64,000 nucleotides of DNA from Paraburkholderia rhynchosiae (lineage in GTDB: Bacteria; Pseudomonadota; Gammaproteobacteria; Burkholderiales; Burkholderiaceae). The notes under the pieces are model-generated. The model made no database searches. It saw only the letters and a list, made by a program, of their open reading frames with translations, and was not told the DNA's origin. A program made the position numbers and the translations under genes. The stretch is from NCBI RefSeq assembly GCF_002879865.1, contig NZ_PNXY01000024.1:1-64000 (forward strand), in the 5' to 3' direction. This document shows positions 8,358 through 16,810 of this stretch, one piece after another (within the stretch, counting starts at the first letter, position 1; each line of letters starts with the position of its first letter).

Positions 8358-10223
8358 CTACAAGCCGAGCTGGCGCTTCATGTCAGCCCGTTTCCGATTG
8401 AGTTCCGCGAGCTCCGCAAACTCCTCCGGAGTATGCCGGGATTGCCGCGAAAGCTGCTCGAGACGATCGCAATAAGCGTCGTATCGCATCTTCAGAATCG
8501 CCGCTTTCAACTCCTCTCCCACGATTCGTTCCTGCTCGCGCCGCTCCTCGATGACGGTCGCATCTTCCGGGTCCTTCAGCAACAAATCCCGGACATTTTC
8601 ATCATAGTCCAGAATTTTGCGAAAGATTTCCTCGAAAGTTGGGGCGTTTGCCCCGTTTCGCAATAGGTCGGAGAGCAACTGAAACTCCGCCGAATCGCCA
8701 AGCGCGCGCGCATGCGTCGTCACTTCTTCGAACAATTCGCCGTGCCGCGTGACGCTCAGAAGCGCCTGTTCGGCTTCCTCATCGAGCACTGCGACCGTGC
8801 GCGGATACATCACAAGATTGCGCAGCGTCTTTTCTTCGATGCCGGTTACGCTGCGTCGATCCTTGCGAGCGGGCGCCGACCGGGCCGCCGCCGCAATGCG
8901 CGAGTCGACCTCGCAGAGCGAGGCCACCTCGTCGAACGGCACATCCAGCCGGTCGGCGAACATATGCATGATCTGCGCGCGCAGCGCATTGGCCGGCAGC
9001 GCCTGCAGCAGCGGCTTCGCGTCGAACAGCGCACGCGCACGGCCTTCCGGCTGATCCAGTTCCTTGCCGGTCAGCACCTCGTTCAGCATGAACTGCGAGA
9101 GCGGCATGGCGCGTTCCACCTGTTCGGCGAACGCGTCGGTCCCAAACTCGCGCACGTAGCTGTCCGGATCGTGCTCGGTGGGCAGGAACAGGAAGCGGAT
9201 GGTCCGGTTGTCCGCCGCGTGCGGCAAACAGGCGTCCAGCGCGCGCCGCGCGGCGCGCCGGCCCGCTGAATCGCCGTCGAAACTGAAGATGACCGTGTCG
9301 GTCTGGCGCATCAGTTTCTGCACATGAATCGGCGTACAGGCTGTGCCTAGTGTGGCGACCGCGTTCTGGAACCCCAATTGGGCCAGCGCGACGACGTCCA
9401 TATAACCTTCGACGACCAGCACGTAGTGCTGTTCCCGAATCGCGAGACGCGCCTCGAAAAGGCCGTACAACTCGCTGCCCTTGTTAAATAGAGGCGTTTC
9501 CGGCGAATTCAAATACTTTGGCTCGCCGCCGTCCAGAACCCGGCCGCCGAAGCCGATCACCTGCCCCTTCACATTGCGTATCGGGAACATGATCCGCTCG
9601 CGAAAGCGGTCGTAGCGGCGGCTCTGTCCCTGCGCGTCCGATTTTTCGCTGACGATCACGAGACCCGACTCAACCAGGGCATCGTCGCGATAGTTCGGAA
9701 ACGCGGCTTCGAGGTTCTGCCAGCCGTCCGGCGCGTAGCCGAGCCCAAAGCGGGCGGCGACCTCGCCCGTCAAGCCGCGTTTCTTCAGATACTGGATTGC
9801 CGCGGGCGCGCCACGCAGTTGCTTGCGGTAGTAGTCGCAGGCTGTCTGCATGACATCGGAAAGCGCCGTGGTCACCGCTTTGGATGCCGCCGGCGCATAA
9901 CCGCCGGAACCGCCGCCGTATCCGGGCGAAGGCTCGTTAGGCACGGTCAGGCCGACGGATTGCGCCAGTTCGTTGACCGCCTCCGGAAACGAAGCGCCGA
10001 CGTGCTCCATCAGAAAACCGATTGCCGTACCGTGCGCTCCGCAGCCGAAGCAGTGATAAAACTGCTTAGTCGGACTAACCGTAAATGAAGGGCTTTTCTC
10101 GTTATGGAACGGGCAAAGCCCCATGAAATTTGCGCCGCCCTTCTTTAACTGCACGTACCTGCCCACCACGTCGACGATATCGACGCGGTTGAGGAGATCC
10201 TGCAGGAATGACGGTGGGATCAC
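8358..10223 (-). CDS. dnaG: DNA primase DnaG
   Basis: A 621-residue primase that lays down RNA primers at the replication fork. The N-terminal CHC2 zinc ribbon is visible as CPFHNEKSPSF and FGCG (residues 37-65). The TOPRIM catalytic fold follows with VVEGYMDVVAL and SFDGDSAGRRAARRAL (about residues 265-330), holding the metal-binding Glu and Asp residues. The C-terminal region, about residues 450-621, is the helicase-binding domain. Length is normal for the family. It lies between yqeY and rpoD on the same strand, the classic macromolecular-synthesis order. Confidence 0.98.
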   Translation of the reverse strand: MIPPSFLQDLLNRVDIVDVVGRYVQLKKGGANFMGLCPFHNEKSPSFTVSPTKQFYHCFGCGAHGTAIGFLMEHVGASFPEAVNELAQSVGLTVPNEPSPGYGGGSGGYAPAASKAVTTALSDVMQTACDYYRKQLRGAPAAIQYLKKRGLTGEVAARFGLGYAPDGWQNLEAAFPNYRDDALVESGLVIVSEKSDAQGQSRRYDRFRERIMFPIRNVKGQVIGFGGRVLDGGEPKYLNSPETPLFNKGSELYGLFEARLAIREQHYVLVVEGYMDVVALAQLGFQNAVATLGTACTPIHVQKLMRQTDTVIFSFDGDSAGRRAARRALDACLPHAADNRTIRFLFLPTEHDPDSYVREFGTDAFAEQVERAMPLSQFMLNEVLTGKELDQPEGRARALFDAKPLLQALPANALRAQIMHMFADRLDVPFDEVASLCEVDSRIAAAARSAPARKDRRSVTGIEEKTLRNLVMYPRTVAVLDEEAEQALLSVTRHGELFEEVTTHARALGDSAEFQLLSDLLRNGANAPTFEEIFRKILDYDENVRDLLLKDPEDATVIEERREQERIVGEELKAAILKMRYDAYCDRLEQLSRQSRHTPEEFAELAELNRKRADMKRQLGL

Positions 10224-10295
10224 TATAAATGCCGCTACCTGAAAACTCGAGGCCGCGCGCCGCCGAGGGCGGGCACGCGGACCACAATGCGCGAT

Positions 10296-10742
10296 TTACT
10301 TCGCGAGCGCGGCTTTGACTTGAGCCGAAACGGCGGTCATGTCGGCGCGGCCGGCCAGCTTCGGCTTCAGCACACCCATTACTTTGCCCATGTCCTGCGG
10401 GCCTGCTGCGCCCGTTTGCGCAACCGCGGCCTGCACCTCGGCAACAATTTCCGCCTCGGACATCTGCTCGGGCATGTAAGCCGACAAAATGGCCAGTTCG
10501 GCCTTTTCCTTGTCGGCGAGATCCGTGCGGCCGGCGGCCTCGAACTGGCTAATCGAGTCTTTGCGCTGCTTGATCATCTTGTCGATGACAGCGGTGACCG
10601 CGGTGTCGTCGAGCATCACGCGCTCGTCGACTTCACGCTGCTTGATCGCGGCCAGCAGCAGGCGGATCGTGCCGAGACGCTCGGTCTCACGTGCCCGCAT
10701 GGCGGCTTTCATATCGTCGTTGATCCGGTCCTTGAGACTCAT
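10296..10742 (-). CDS. yqeY: GatB/YqeY domain-containing protein
   Basis: A 148-residue helical protein of the YqeY family, related to the C-terminal tRNA-binding domain of GatB. It starts MSLKDRINDDMKAAMRARE and contains the family segment AELAILSAYMPEQMSEAEI near residue 85. Its exact role is unsettled; tRNA or amidotransferase-related functions have been suggested for the family. It sits between rpsU and dnaG, as in many beta- and gamma-proteobacteria, and is probably co-transcribed with dnaG 72 bp downstream. Confidence 0.95.
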   Translation of the reverse strand: MSLKDRINDDMKAAMRARETERLGTIRLLLAAIKQREVDERVMLDDTAVTAVIDKMIKQRKDSISQFEAAGRTDLADKEKAELAILSAYMPEQMSEAEIVAEVQAAVAQTGAAGPQDMGKVMGVLKPKLAGRADMTAVSAQVKAALAK

Positions 10743-10815
10743 GATTCACCTGAATGCGTAGGAAATTGAAACCGGCCGCGTCGACTGCGTCAACACCGAC
10801 TGCATCAACACGAAT

Positions 10816-10845
10816 ACCCGCTTGGGACTGCTTCCTCAAGCGGGT
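10816..10845 (-). other. hairpin between rpsU and yqeY
   Basis: ACCCGCTTG (10816-10824) and CAAGCGGGT (10837-10845) are perfect 9-bp inverted arms around a 12-base loop. It lies in the 237-bp gap between rpsU and yqeY. There is no T-run on either strand, so it may be a processing or attenuation site like the one separating rpsU from dnaG in E. coli rather than a full terminator. A 15-bp imperfect direct repeat containing GACTGC and TCAACAC sits just beside it at about 10780-10811. Confidence 0.45.
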
Positions 10846-10979
10846 TGACGCAATGTGCGTAGTGGATGCGACCCTGCCGGCTGGTCCGAAAAGACCGTGT
10901 TTTCCGTGGCGGCACCCGTTGTGCCGTCACCGGTTGGATGTCGCCGCTCCGTTTGATCGGAACCGCGGCAACGCCAGAA

Positions 10980-11192
10980 TCAGTAGAACTTCTTTGGCAG
11001 CATCTGGCTACGCAGACGCTTGAAATGACGCTTCACCGCAGCCGCCTTCTTGCGCTTGCGTTCAGCCGTAGGCTTTTCGTAAAACTCGCGCGCACGAAGG
11101 TCTGTCAACAAGCCGCTTTTCTCCATGGTGCGCTTGAAACGGCGCATGGCGACTTCAAACGGCTCGTTGTCTTTTACGCGGATGGTCGTCAT
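10980..11192 (-). CDS. rpsU: 30S ribosomal protein S21
   Basis: A 70-residue basic protein, the normal size of S21, which binds the small subunit near the 3' end of 16S rRNA and helps translation initiation. The start MTTIRVKDNEPFEVAMRRFK and the Arg/Lys-rich C-terminal half ending in LPKKFY are characteristic. It heads the rpsU-yqeY-dnaG-rpoD series. A TATACT -10-like element lies on the same strand at 11225-11230, next to a 15-bp palindrome (GCTTTGT-C-ACAAAGC) at about 11234-11248. Confidence 0.97.
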   Translation of the reverse strand: MTTIRVKDNEPFEVAMRRFKRTMEKSGLLTDLRAREFYEKPTAERKRKKAAAVKRHFKRLRSQMLPKKFY

Positions 11193-11260
11193 TTTTCAAT
11201 AACGGAACTTTGTAAAGGTTCAGGAGTATAGCAGAGCTTTGTCACAAAGCCACTGCGCCG

Positions 11261-12478
11261 TCAAGCCCCTCGGGCATACTCCGCGGCCGCCTGGCCGGCC
11301 GCCACGCCCGAAGCCCAGGCCCACTGAAAATTGTAGCCGCCGAGCCAGCCGGTCACATCGACCGCCTCGCCGATGAAGTACAAACCGGGCGCGCGCGCAC
11401 TCATCATCGTCGACGACGACAGGTCGCGCGTGTCGACGCCGCCGCGCGTCACTTCGGCCTTGCGGTAGCCCTCGGTGCCGTTGGGCGTGAGCGTCCAGCG
11501 CGACAGCGCTTCCCCGATCCGGCGGAGGATCTTATCCGGCAGGTCGGCCACGCGGGCTTCAGCCGGAATCTGGTGCGTCTCCAGCCACACGTGAGCAAGC
11601 CGCTGCGGCACCCATTCCGACAACAGATTGGCAATCTGGCGCCGCGTTCCGGTTTTCGCTTCGAGCAGCGCGGTCGTGGCGTCCCGATTCGGCAGCAGAT
11701 CGATGTGGATCGGCTCGCCCGGCTGCCAATAGCTCGAGATTTGCAGCACGCCGGGGCCGGAAAGACCGCGGTGCGTCAGTAGCAGGTCTTCGTCGAATTC
11801 CGCCCCGGACTTCTTGTTGCCGGTCGCGATCCGCACTTCCAGAGACGCGCCGGATAGCGCCGAGAACGGCTCCCAGTCGGCGGCGGCAAAAGTCAGCGGG
11901 ACCAGCGCGGGGCGCATGTCGATTAGCTTGTGGCCGAATTCCTTTGCGAGGCGGTACGCAAAATCCGTCGCGCCGATCTTCGGAATGGACAGGCCGCCGG
12001 TCGCGACGACGAGCGCCCGCGCGGCAATCGGACCGGCGTTCGTGTCGAGCGTGAAGCGGCTTTCCACGTCCTGCCTCACCTGTTCGACCGACAGCGGCGT
12101 GCGCCATGCGACCCGTCCCGCGTCGCACTCGCTCTTTAGTACGTTGATGACGGCGTCGCTCGACTCGTTGCAGAAAAGTTGACCCTTGTGCTTCTCATGC
12201 CACGTCACATGATGGCGCTTGAGGAGCGCCATGAAGTCGCGCGGCGTGTAGCGCGCGAGCGCGGAGCGGCAAAAATGCGGATTCGCCGACAGATAATTGG
12301 CCGGGCCCGCATACAAATTCGTGAAGTTGCAGCGGCCGCCGCCGGAGATGCGGATCTTTTCCGCCAGGCGCTGCGAGTGATCGATCAGCACCACGCGGCG
12401 GCCCAGTTGGCCGGCCACGGCTGCGCACATCATGCCGGCCGCGCCCGCGCCGATCACAGCGATATCGAAGGATTCCAT
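11261..12478 (-). CDS. NAD(P)/FAD-dependent oxidoreductase, HI0933/YhiN family
   Basis: A 405-residue flavoprotein. The N-terminal dinucleotide-binding motif AVIGAGAAGMMCA (residues 7-19) is followed by the family signature ISGGGRCNFTN near residue 45 and a second FAD-contact region, VVATGGLSIPKIGATDFAY, around residues 155-175. The C-terminal stretch FIGEAVDVTGWLGGYNFQWA is also typical of the HI0933 group. Members are conserved in bacteria but their substrate is unknown. It is divergent from tsaD over a 111-bp gap and upstream of rpsU on the same strand, without obvious functional linkage. Confidence 0.92.
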   Translation of the reverse strand: MESFDIAVIGAGAAGMMCAAVAGQLGRRVVLIDHSQRLAEKIRISGGGRCNFTNLYAGPANYLSANPHFCRSALARYTPRDFMALLKRHHVTWHEKHKGQLFCNESSDAVINVLKSECDAGRVAWRTPLSVEQVRQDVESRFTLDTNAGPIAARALVVATGGLSIPKIGATDFAYRLAKEFGHKLIDMRPALVPLTFAAADWEPFSALSGASLEVRIATGNKKSGAEFDEDLLLTHRGLSGPGVLQISSYWQPGEPIHIDLLPNRDATTALLEAKTGTRRQIANLLSEWVPQRLAHVWLETHQIPAEARVADLPDKILRRIGEALSRWTLTPNGTEGYRKAEVTRGGVDTRDLSSSTMMSARAPGLYFIGEAVDVTGWLGGYNFQWAWASGVAAGQAAAEYARGA

Positions 12479-12589
12479 GGGGCGGCATTGTACCTGCGCG
12501 TCTGCGTCGCCTTGCCCGCGCTGCTATACTTTCAGGCTTACCTTTTTGCGTTTCGGGCACATTGAAAGGCCCGTTCCAGCCCACCAATC

Positions 12590-13618
12590 ATGCTCGTTCT
12601 CGGCATCGAAAGCTCCTGCGACGAAACCGGTCTCGCGCTCTACGACACGGAACGCGGCCTGCTCGCGCACGCGCTGCACTCGCAGATTGCGATGCATCGG
12701 GAGTACGGCGGCGTGGTGCCGGAGCTGGCGTCGCGCGACCATATCCGGCGCGCGCTGCCATTGCTCGAAGAGGTGATGGAACACGCGGGCGCGGCTCGCG
12801 GCGACATCGACGCGATCGCCTATACGCAAGGGCCTGGGCTCGCGGGCGCGCTGCTGGTCGGCGCGAGCGTGGCGAATTCGCTGGCTATGGCGTGGGACAA
12901 GCCGACCATCGGCATTCATCATCTTGAGGGGCACTTGCTGTCGCCGCTGCTTGTTGACGAACCGCCGCCGTTTCCATTTGTCGCCTTGCTCGTATCGGGC
13001 GGTCATACGCAGTTGATGCGCGTAACGGACGTAGGCGTCTACGAAACGCTAGGCGAAACGCTCGACGACGCCGCCGGCGAAGCCTTCGACAAAACCGCCA
13101 AACTGCTCGGCCTCGGCTATCCCGGTGGCCCGGAAGTCTCGCGCATGGCGGAGTTCGGCACGCCGGGCGCAGTGGTGCTGCCGCGCCCCATGCTGCACTC
13201 CGGCGACCTCGATTTCAGCTTCAGCGGCCTGAAAACGGCCGTGCTCACGCACGCAAAGAAGCTCGGCGGCGCGAACATTTGCGAGCAGGCGAAAGCGGAT
13301 CTGGCACGCGGTTTCGTCGACGCAGCCGTCGACGTGCTGGCAGCCAAGTCGCTCGCCGCGCTGAAGCGCACGAAGCTCAACCGGCTCGTCGTGGCGGGCG
13401 GCGTGGGCGCGAACCGACAGCTGCGCGAGGCGCTTTCGGCCGCGGCGCAGAAGCGCAATTTCTATGTGCACTACCCGGACTTGTCGCTATGCACGGACAA
13501 CGGCGCGATGATCGCGCTGGCCGGCGCGCTGCGCCTGCAACGCTGGCCCGATCAATCGGCCAAAGACTACGCGTTCACGGTGAAGCCGCGCTGGGACCTG
13601 ACGTCGCTCGCGCGCTGA
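12590..13618 (+). CDS. tsaD: tRNA N6-adenosine threonylcarbamoyltransferase TsaD
   Basis: A 342-residue member of the Kae1/TsaD family, which transfers threonylcarbamoyl to A37 of tRNAs reading ANN codons, with TsaB and TsaE as partners. The ASKHA fold starts MLVLGIESSCDET. The metal-binding HHLEGH motif is at about residues 109-114, and VSGGHTQL and GGVGANRQLREAL are the later nucleotide-binding elements. Length and start are normal for the family. A strong terminator follows at 13651. Confidence 0.97.
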   Translation: MLVLGIESSCDETGLALYDTERGLLAHALHSQIAMHREYGGVVPELASRDHIRRALPLLEEVMEHAGAARGDIDAIAYTQGPGLAGALLVGASVANSLAMAWDKPTIGIHHLEGHLLSPLLVDEPPPFPFVALLVSGGHTQLMRVTDVGVYETLGETLDDAAGEAFDKTAKLLGLGYPGGPEVSRMAEFGTPGAVVLPRPMLHSGDLDFSFSGLKTAVLTHAKKLGGANICEQAKADLARGFVDAAVDVLAAKSLAALKRTKLNRLVVAGGVGANRQLREALSAAAQKRNFYVHYPDLSLCTDNGAMIALAGALRLQRWPDQSAKDYAFTVKPRWDLTSLAR

Positions 13619-13650
13619 ACTGGACGTCTCTTGTCTCTTGACGCCGACAA

Positions 13651-13678
13651 AAGCCGCTTCATCCCGAAGCGGCTTTTT
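13651..13678. terminator. bidirectional terminator between tsaD and folE2
   Basis: AAGCCGCTTC (13651-13660) and GAAGCGGCTT (13666-13675) form a perfect 10-bp stem with a 5-base loop, followed by T-runs on the plus strand. On the minus strand the stem is followed by CTTTTG, so it can also end the convergent folE2 transcript. Confidence 0.8.
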
Positions 13679-13706
13679 CATGCAGCCAACAAACTGACGC
13701 GCGGTC

Positions 13707-14513
13707 TCAAACCACCCGCTTATCCCGCTCGATCACCGCATACGCGCTGTGATTGTGAATCGACTCGAAGTTTTCAGCTTCGAGCAGATAGGCGACGATC
13801 CGCTCGTCCGCATTCAGACGCTGCGCGACGTCGCGCACCAGGTCTTCGACAAACTTCGGATTCTCGTAGGCTCGTTCGGTCACAAACTTCTCGTCCGGAC
13901 GTTTGAGCAAACCCCACAGTTCGCACGACGCTTCTTCTTCGGCGATACAGATCAGCTCTTCCACGGCGACGTCGCCCGCCAGTTCGGCGTTGATCGTGAC
14001 GTGCGAGCGCTGGTTATGCGCGCCGTACTGCGAGATCTTCTTCGAACACGGGCACAGGCTCGTGACCGGCACGAGCACTTTGACGAACAGACGCGCCGCC
14101 CCGTTGCGCGTCTCGCCGGTCAGCGTGACCTCGTAATCGAGCAGGCTTTGCACGCCCGACACCGGCGCTGTCTTGTTCACAAAGTAAGGGAACGACACTT
14201 CGATGCGGCCAGCTTCGGCCTCGAGCTTGTCCAGCATCGCGGCGAGCATCGTGCGGAACGTGGCCGGTTCGAGCGGCGCCTTGTTCTCTTCGAGCAACGC
14301 GACGAAGCGAGACATGTGCGTGCCCTTCTGGTCGGCCGGCAAATGCACGTCGAGATTCCATGTGCCGATTGTCGGCTGCGCGTCACCGCTTTGTGTGCGC
14401 ACCGTCAGCGGATGGCGCACCGCCTTGACACCAACGCGCTGAATCGGAATCTGGCGCGTATCGGGCGTGCTTTGCACGTCTGGCATCACAAAGGCGGGGT
14501 TCATCTGGTTCAT
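13707..14513 (-). CDS. folE2: GTP cyclohydrolase FolE2 (type IB)
   Basis: A 268-residue enzyme that converts GTP to 7,8-dihydroneopterin triphosphate, the first step of folate and of queuosine-precursor synthesis, using a metal other than the zinc required by FolE. The family core is clear: the metal-ligand Cys in SLCPCSKKIS near residue 155, and the region NQRSHVTINAE holding the catalytic His. The start at 14513 has AAGGAC 8 bases upstream. It stands alone between tsaD and dxs. The roughly 300-bp region upstream has three hairpins and a tandem repeat, described separately. Confidence 0.95.
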   Translation of the reverse strand: MNQMNPAFVMPDVQSTPDTRQIPIQRVGVKAVRHPLTVRTQSGDAQPTIGTWNLDVHLPADQKGTHMSRFVALLEENKAPLEPATFRTMLAAMLDKLEAEAGRIEVSFPYFVNKTAPVSGVQSLLDYEVTLTGETRNGAARLFVKVLVPVTSLCPCSKKISQYGAHNQRSHVTINAELAGDVAVEELICIAEEEASCELWGLLKRPDEKFVTERAYENPKFVEDLVRDVAQRLNADERIVAYLLEAENFESIHNHSAYAVIERDKRVV

Positions 14514-14572
14514 GTTCTTGTCCTTTCAAGAAGACGCTGGCCCGCCCCAAATTTTCCTGCCCCTCTCAGGGA

Positions 14573-14682
14573 CTGTCGCAAAGCGACAGGTTTGGGAGTC
14601 CTCAGCGGCCGTGCAGATCGGGGCCTGCAACGGCAAACGCCGGCCCCTGCCGGCGTTGGATGATGGGCCTAGGGGGCCCATC
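14573..14682 (-). promoter_or_regulatory. three-hairpin leader upstream of folE2
   Basis: In the gap before folE2, reading the minus strand, there are three consecutive perfect stems: GATGGGCC/GGCCCATC (14662-14682), AACGCCGG/CCGGCGTT (14636-14657) and CTGTCGC/GCGACAG (14573-14589), the last about 60 bases from the start codon. None has a T-run, so they are unlikely to be simple dxs terminators. I do not recognise a known riboswitch. The gap as a whole (14514-14817) holds these stems and the 12-bp repeat array and no convincing gene. Confidence 0.4.
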
Positions 14683-14743
14683 GATACAAGTTGGAGATTC
14701 CTATGGCCACCATAGCATCCGGTGGCCTGACGCCTGGCGTCTC

Positions 14744-14815
14744 GCTTGTCGAGCTGCTTGTCGAGCTGCTTGTCGAGCTGCTTGTCGAGCTGCTTGTCGG
14801 CGTGCTTATCGACGT
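14744..14815. repeat. 12-bp tandem repeat array just after the dxs stop
   Basis: Six units of GCTTGTCGAGCT run from 14744 to 14815; the first four are identical and the two nearest dxs are degenerate. The array ends 2 bp from the dxs stop codon. Read on the minus strand in one frame it would encode repeated DKQL, but that frame is not in phase with dxs and has no supported start. Confidence 0.85.
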
Positions 14816-14817
14816 AC

Positions 14818-16725
14818 TTACGCGACGCGCTTGACCGACGACTGCCCGCCAACCGCGCCGCTCGACAAAAAGCGCTCGCGAATCGACTTCGCGATGCCCA
14901 CGGCGTCCAGGCCGCATGCGGAGAGCAGCTTGGCCGGATCTCCGTGATCGATGAAGCGGTCAGGGAGGCCCAATTGTAGTACGGGCCGCATAACCCCACT
15001 CTCGAGCAGGGCTTCGACGCATGCTGAGCCAGCGCCGCCCATCACGCAGCCTTCTTCGACCGTGACGATGGCGTCGTGCGTTTCCGCCAGTTGACGCACG
15101 AGGTCGGCGTCGAGCGGCTTCACGAAGCGCATGTTCGCCACGGTGGCGTCGAGCTGTTCGGCCGCCGCGAGAGACGGCGCGACCATCGTGCCGAAGGCCA
15201 GGATCGCGATGCGCTTGCCAGCCGGCTGCGACGTTTCGCGACGCACTTCACCCTTGCCGACCGGGAGCGCAGCCATCTGCTTGACGGTCGCGACACCCGT
15301 GCCGGCGCCGCGCGGATAACGCACGGCCGTCGGGCACGACTGCTGCAACGCCGTGTACAGCATCTGGCGGCATTCGTTTTCGTCCGACGCGGCCATCACC
15401 ATCATGTTCGGGATGCAGCGCATGAACGCGAGGTCGTAAGCGCCAGCGTGCGTCGCACCGTCCGCGCCGACCAGACCTGCGCGGTCGATGGCGAACACCA
15501 CCGGCAAATTCTGCAGCGCGACGTCGTGGATCAGTTGATCGTAAGCGCGTTGCAGGAACGTCGAGTAGATCGCGACGACCGGCTTCAGGCCCCCCGTTGC
15601 GAGGCCGCCGGCGAACGTGACCGCGTGTTGCTCGGCGATACCCACGTCGAAATAACGGTCCGGGAAACGCTTTTCGAACTCGACCATACCCGAGCCTTCG
15701 CGCATGGCCGGCGTAATGCCGATCACGCGCGCGTCAAGTTCCGCGGCGTCGCACAGCCACTCGCCGAATACCTGCGTGTAGGTTTTCTTCGACGGCGTTG
15801 CGGCCGGCTTGATGCCTTCAGCCGGATTGAACTTGCCCGGGCCGTGATACAGCACCGGGTCCGCTTCGGCGAGCTTGTAGCCCTGACCTTTCTTCGTCAC
15901 CACGTGCAGGAATTGCGGACCGCGCAGCTCCTTGATGTTTTGCAGCGTGGGGATCAGCGAGTCCAGGTCGTGACCATCGATCGGGCCGATATAGTTGAAA
16001 CCGAATTCCTCGAACAGCGTAGCCGGCACGATCATGCCCTTCGCGTGTTCTTCGAGCTTGCGGGCGAGATCGAGCATCGGCGGCGCGACCCGCAGCACGC
16101 GTTCGACGCCCGCGCGTGCGGCGGCGTAGAAGCGGCCGGACATCAGGCGCGCAAGATGGCGATTCAGCGCGCCGACCGGCGGCGAAATCGACATGTCGTT
16201 GTCGTTGAGGATGACGAGCAGCGGCACGTCGTCTTCCACGCCGGCGTTGTTCATTGCCTCGAAGGCCATGCCCGCCGTCATCGCGCCGTCGCCGATCACG
16301 GCGATGCCCATGCGGTTGTCGCCCTGCAGCTTGCTCGCGACCGCCATGCCGAGCGCGGCCGAAATCGAGGTGCTCGAGTGCGCGGTGCCGAAGGTGTCGT
16401 ATTCCGACTCGTCGCGTTTCGGGAAGCCTGAGATGCCGCCCAACTGGCGCAGCGTGTGCATCTTGTCGCGGCGGCCCGTCAGGATCTTGTGCGGATACGT
16501 CTGATGGCCGACATCCCAGACGATCCGGTCATGCGGTGTGTCGAACACATAATGCAGAGCAATGGTCAACTCGACCGTGCCGAGGTTGGACGAAAGATGG
16601 CCGCCCGTCTGCGATACGCTGTCGAGCACGAAAGCGCGCAACTCGTCGGCAAGCGGTTGCAATTGGCGGCGATCAAGGCGGCGCAGAGCTGCCGGGTCGT
16701 CGATGGTTTTCAGCAAGTCGTACAT
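14818..16725 (-). CDS. dxs: 1-deoxy-D-xylulose-5-phosphate synthase
   Basis: A 635-residue thiamine-diphosphate enzyme that condenses pyruvate and glyceraldehyde 3-phosphate in the first step of the MEP isoprenoid pathway. The start MYDLLKTIDDP at 16725 is preferred to an in-frame codon 15 residues earlier because it matches the family N-terminus and length. Visible motifs are QTGGHLSSNLG, the ThDP-binding GDGAMTAGMAFEAMNNAG (about residues 150-167) and the transketolase-type second domain with DVGIAEQHAVTFAGGLA. It ends the xseB-ispA-dxs operon, 85 bp after ispA. Confidence 0.97.
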   Translation of the reverse strand: MYDLLKTIDDPAALRRLDRRQLQPLADELRAFVLDSVSQTGGHLSSNLGTVELTIALHYVFDTPHDRIVWDVGHQTYPHKILTGRRDKMHTLRQLGGISGFPKRDESEYDTFGTAHSSTSISAALGMAVASKLQGDNRMGIAVIGDGAMTAGMAFEAMNNAGVEDDVPLLVILNDNDMSISPPVGALNRHLARLMSGRFYAAARAGVERVLRVAPPMLDLARKLEEHAKGMIVPATLFEEFGFNYIGPIDGHDLDSLIPTLQNIKELRGPQFLHVVTKKGQGYKLAEADPVLYHGPGKFNPAEGIKPAATPSKKTYTQVFGEWLCDAAELDARVIGITPAMREGSGMVEFEKRFPDRYFDVGIAEQHAVTFAGGLATGGLKPVVAIYSTFLQRAYDQLIHDVALQNLPVVFAIDRAGLVGADGATHAGAYDLAFMRCIPNMMVMAASDENECRQMLYTALQQSCPTAVRYPRGAGTGVATVKQMAALPVGKGEVRRETSQPAGKRIAILAFGTMVAPSLAAAEQLDATVANMRFVKPLDADLVRQLAETHDAIVTVEEGCVMGGAGSACVEALLESGVMRPVLQLGLPDRFIDHGDPAKLLSACGLDAVGIAKSIRERFLSSGAVGGQSSVKRVA

Positions 16726-16810
16726 CGTCGTTCCATTGTAGGAAAACTTACGCGCCCGCACTTCATACAAGCACCCGGGGACAAAGGTGCGCGGCGGCGG
16801 GCTTTCGCGT

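Noticed and set aside
15076..16431. 451-codon plus-strand frame opposite dxs
   Set aside because: Antisense shadow of dxs with Arg/His-rich low-information translation.
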